DNA of 64,000 nt, taken from an uncultured Granulosicoccus sp. GTDB taxonomy: Bacteria > Pseudomonadota > Gammaproteobacteria > Granulosicoccales > Granulosicoccaceae. How positions within the stretch are numbered: the stretch's first letter is position 1; every line of letters starts with the position of its first letter. The DNA is taken from assembly GCA_947499955.1 (NCBI GenBank), contig CANMQI010000007.1, forward strand, positions 328,732 to 392,731, given 5' to 3'. Of this stretch, positions 62,013-64,000 are shown in pieces. Below the pieces are notes generated by a model. The model saw only the letters and a program-made list of their open reading frames with translations. It did no database searches and was not told the DNA's origin. The translations under genes and the position numbers were made by a program.

Positions 62013-62866
62013 CTCAGATGACTCACGAGGAAACAGTCGACACTGCCATGTCAGAGCAGGGGCCTGCAGCGGATCGTCATTCGAAGCCGCTGGACCTGCT
62101 GGCAATCAATCGCATTGCCTTCCAGACGATCGTGCGAAAGGAAATACGTCGGTTTGCTCGTATCTGGGTGCAGACCATCGTGCCGCCGTCCATCAATGCT
62201 GTGTTGTACATGCTGATTTTCGGCAGCCTGATCGGTTCGCGCATCAGCGATATGGACGGCTTTCGCTACATCGATTTCATTGTGCCCGGCATAATCATGA
62301 TGGCGGTCATCATCAATTCCTATTCCAATGTGGTGAGTTCCTTCTTCAGTTCGAAGATGCAGAACTACATCGAGGAATTACTGGTGTCTCCGGTGAGCAA
62401 TCTGACCATCGTCATCGGCTATGTCTGTGGTGGCATGGCCAGAGGGCTACTGGTCGGGTCTCTGGTGGCTCTGGTTTCCCTGTTCTTTTCCGAAATCCGG
62501 CCGGTTCACCCGTTTGTCACGATCAGTGTGGCAGTGTTGACGTCCATGATGTTTTCGCTTGGCGGCCTGATCAATGCAGTATTTGCGAAGTCATTCGATG
62601 ATATTTCCATCGTGCCCAACTTCATTCTGACGCCGCTGACCTACCTCGGTGGTGTGTTCTATTCCATCAGTATGCTGCCGCCTTTCTGGCAAACGATCTC
62701 CATGTTCAATCCGATGCTCTACATGATCAACGGGTTTCGTTATGGAATATTGGGCGCCAGCGACATTCCCATCTGGACCAGCTTTTTCGTGATACTGGTA
62801 TTTATCGGTCTTCTGGGTAGTATCGCCATGATGTTGCTCAATCGCGGTATCGGTATCAAGCACTAG
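62009..62866 (+). CDS. ABC-2 type transporter permease
   Basis: The 285-residue protein has a cytoplasmic N-terminal part (about 1-50), then six predicted TM helices: IVPPSINAVLYMLIFGSLIG (about 57-76), YIDFIVPGIIMMAVIINSYS, GMARGLLVGSLVALVSLFF, VTISVAVLTSMMFSLGGLIN, LTYLGGVFYSISMLPPFWQ, and FFVILVFIGLLGSIAMMLL. This is the ABC2_membrane domain, as in YadH. The start overlaps the ATPase stop, so translation is coupled. The substrate is unknown. Confidence 0.92.
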   Translation: MTQMTHEETVDTAMSEQGPAADRHSKPLDLLAINRIAFQTIVRKEIRRFARIWVQTIVPPSINAVLYMLIFGSLIGSRISDMDGFRYIDFIVPGIIMMAVIINSYSNVVSSFFSSKMQNYIEELLVSPVSNLTIVIGYVCGGMARGLLVGSLVALVSLFFSEIRPVHPFVTISVAVLTSMMFSLGGLINAVFAKSFDDISIVPNFILTPLTYLGGVFYSISMLPPFWQTISMFNPMLYMINGFRYGILGASDIPIWTSFFVILVFIGLLGSIAMMLLNRGIGIKH

Positions 62867-62964
62867 AAGCCTGAGTTCCTACCCTCTTCGCGCACCGTTG
62901 TGGGTAAGGGGCAGACCCGCCGGTTCTTCATCGCCACCATCCTCGTTCCTACGGACACACCTTC

Positions 62965-63786
62965 ATGGCCAAGTCAGAAAAATCACGGAAACCCACGATG
63001 GCAGAGCAGGCGGATCGCCATCTGCTGTATCAGGCCTCCGTGCAGAACCCGGACTTCGAACTGGATTTCATCGACACCACGTTCAAGGAGATTCGCGGGC
63101 GCAAGCCCAAGTCCATGCGTGAGGATTTTGCGGGAACAGCCATCTCATCCTGCCAGTGGGTCAAGCGTCGGCGCGGCAATACGGCAGTGGCGGTGGACAT
63201 CGATCCTGAGGTGCTGGAATGGAGCCGCAAGAACAATGTCGCGCGACTGACCGTCGAGCAGCAACAGCGGCTTGAACTGATTGAAGACGATGTTCTGCAG
63301 GTGGAAACCGGGAAGGTGGATGTCCTGCAGGCGTATAACTTCAGTTACTGGTTCTTCCAGGAACGGGCTACCATGCTGGCCTATTTCAAGCGCACACGGG
63401 AAGCACTGGAAGATGATGGTTTGCTGTTTCTGGATGTATTCGGTGGATCAGAGTGCTATCAGACGCAGAAGGAGAAGCGCAAGGTCGACGGCTTCAAATA
63501 CATCTGGGAGCAGTCCGAGTTCAATGCCATCACCAACGAACTCAAATGCCATATCCACTTTCATTTCCCTGACAAGTCGAAAATCAGGAATGCCTTCAGC
63601 TATACCTGGCGCGTCTGGGGAGCACGAGAATTGCGCGAGATTCTCGAAGAAGCAGGCTACAGCGAGACCGTGGTTTATCGGCAGGCCTTCGACCCGGAAA
63701 CCGATGAGGCGCTGGATGAATACCTGGCTACCGATGAAGCCGAAGACTACGCATGCTGGCTGGGATACATCATCGCCAAGCCCTGA
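62965..63786 (+). CDS. Class I SAM-dependent methyltransferase
   Basis: The 273-residue protein has methyltransferase motif I as REDFAGTAISSCQWVKR (about 51-67), motif II as TAVAVDIDPEVLEWSRKN (about 72-89, acidic D binding ribose), motif III around LELIEDDVLQ (about 103-112) and motif IV NFSYWFFQERATMLAYF. The substrate is unknown. The C-terminal part (about 185-273) is rich in E, W and Y. No conserved operon partner is visible; it lies 98 bases after the permease gene. A 15-bp repeat region begins 115 bases later. Confidence 0.85.
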   Translation: MAKSEKSRKPTMAEQADRHLLYQASVQNPDFELDFIDTTFKEIRGRKPKSMREDFAGTAISSCQWVKRRRGNTAVAVDIDPEVLEWSRKNNVARLTVEQQQRLELIEDDVLQVETGKVDVLQAYNFSYWFFQERATMLAYFKRTREALEDDGLLFLDVFGGSECYQTQKEKRKVDGFKYIWEQSEFNAITNELKCHIHFHFPDKSKIRNAFSYTWRVWGARELREILEEAGYSETVVYRQAFDPETDEALDEYLATDEAEDYACWLGYIIAKP

Positions 63787-64000
63787 CGTCTTGCCAGTAT
63801 TGCAAACCGGGCAGGGTCGGTGGTGACTCTGCCTGGTGTTGGTTCCGGGCTTGGGCCAGGATCCGGCTCCGACTACGTATCCGCAGTGCTGCCTGCCGTT
63901 CAGACTCGCTCAAGTCAGATTCACTCAAGTCAGATTCACTCAAGTCAGATTCACTCAAGTCAGATTCACTCAAGTCAGATTCACTCAAGTCAGATTCACT
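63770..64000 (-). CDS. Open frame with SDLSE pentapeptide repeats, running off the right edge (doubtful)
   Basis: On the minus strand the frame is open from the window edge to a stop at 63770. Its first part is an exact repetition of the pentapeptide SDLSE (Ser, Asp, Leu, Ser, Glu) encoded by the 15-bp repeat; the last 44 residues are basic (ALRIRSRSRILAQARNQHQ) and end in YWQDVRAWR. It overlaps the methyltransferase end by 17 bases. The only internal start is a TTG in the repeat; a real gene would start beyond the window. It could be a shadow of a repeat with a 15-bp period, since all three plus-strand frames are open too. Confidence 0.25.
   Translation of the reverse strand, partial: SESDLSESDLSESDLSESDLSESDLSESDLSESERQAALRIRSRSRILAQARNQHQAESPPTLPGLQYWQDVRAWR
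63901..64000. repeat. 15-bp perfect tandem repeat at the right edge
   Basis: Unit cagattcactcaagt. A degenerate first copy (cagactcgctcaagt, 63901-63915, two changes) is followed by five perfect copies (63916-63990) and the first 10 bases of a further one at the window end (63991-64000). There are no spacers. The array length beyond the window is unknown. A multiple-of-three period keeps frames open, consistent with a coding or a slippage-prone variable region. Confidence 0.97.

Noticed and set aside
63901..64000. Tandem array as a CRISPR
   Set aside because: The 15-bp units are contiguous without spacers, and no cas genes are nearby.

Overview
This 64 kb window is a chromosomal segment of a gammaproteobacterium, dense in core genes and moderately GC-rich by eye. 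The assignment rests on gene families and gene order: hflC-DUF2065-hisZ-purA, rnr-rlmB-rpsF-rpsR-DUF2232-rplI-dnaB-alr, pepA divergent from lptFG with holC and valS beyond, xerD-dsbC, and a type I gshA. The order resembles Pseudomonas, Chromatiales and their relatives. The genus cannot be fixed from the sequence alone. There is no rRNA, insertion sequence, prophage, integron or CRISPR array. One tRNA (Leu, anticodon CAG) is present.

Layout. 1-5.2 kb: end of the HflKC gene pair, a DUF2065 protein, hisZ, purA, a coiled-coil membrane protein and tRNA-Leu. 5.2-15 kb: RNase R with a very long Lys/Ala repeat tail, rlmB, the rpsF-rpsR-DUF2232-rplI cluster behind a strong promoter, dnaB with an extended N-terminus, and alr. 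15-23.4 kb: fdxA, galU, an MFS transporter, a lemA/TPM-domain trio, a YheS-like ABC-F protein, a predicted outer-membrane protein and a DUF2970 protein. 23.5-31.3 kb: valS-holC-pepA facing lptF-lptG, then an RDD membrane protein. 31.3-32.3 kb: a structured, gene-poor stretch and a histone-H1-like (S/G/A)KKKA(V/A) repeat protein.

32.3-47 kb: moeA, xerD, dsbC, a DUF3187 protein, a second-type Lon protease, rep, an inositol-monophosphatase-family enzyme, a class III nucleotide cyclase, ate/bpt, a short unexplained membrane protein, sbcB and a DUF2058 protein. 47-51.4 kb: an alpha/beta hydrolase divergent from the overlapping gshA-mobA-moeA set, which supplies a second moeA. 51.4-59.7 kb: a cytochrome P450 divergent from a REC-REC-PAS-degenerate-GGDEF protein, with a perfect CRP-type palindrome between them; then an unknown lipoprotein, a MoxR/VWA pair, a HIT hydrolase and a PduO-type adenosyltransferase. 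59.9-64 kb: a lytic transglycosylase, an ABC-2 exporter pair, a methyltransferase and a 15-bp tandem repeat that runs off the window.

Most of the window is housekeeping. The less ordinary items are two Lys/Ala-repeat polypeptides (the RNase R tail and the H1-like protein), the candidate cAMP-responsive P450/REC intergenic region, the degenerate signalling protein, the orphan short membrane protein at 44.4 kb and the terminal 15-bp repeat. I found no convincing wholly new multi-gene system.
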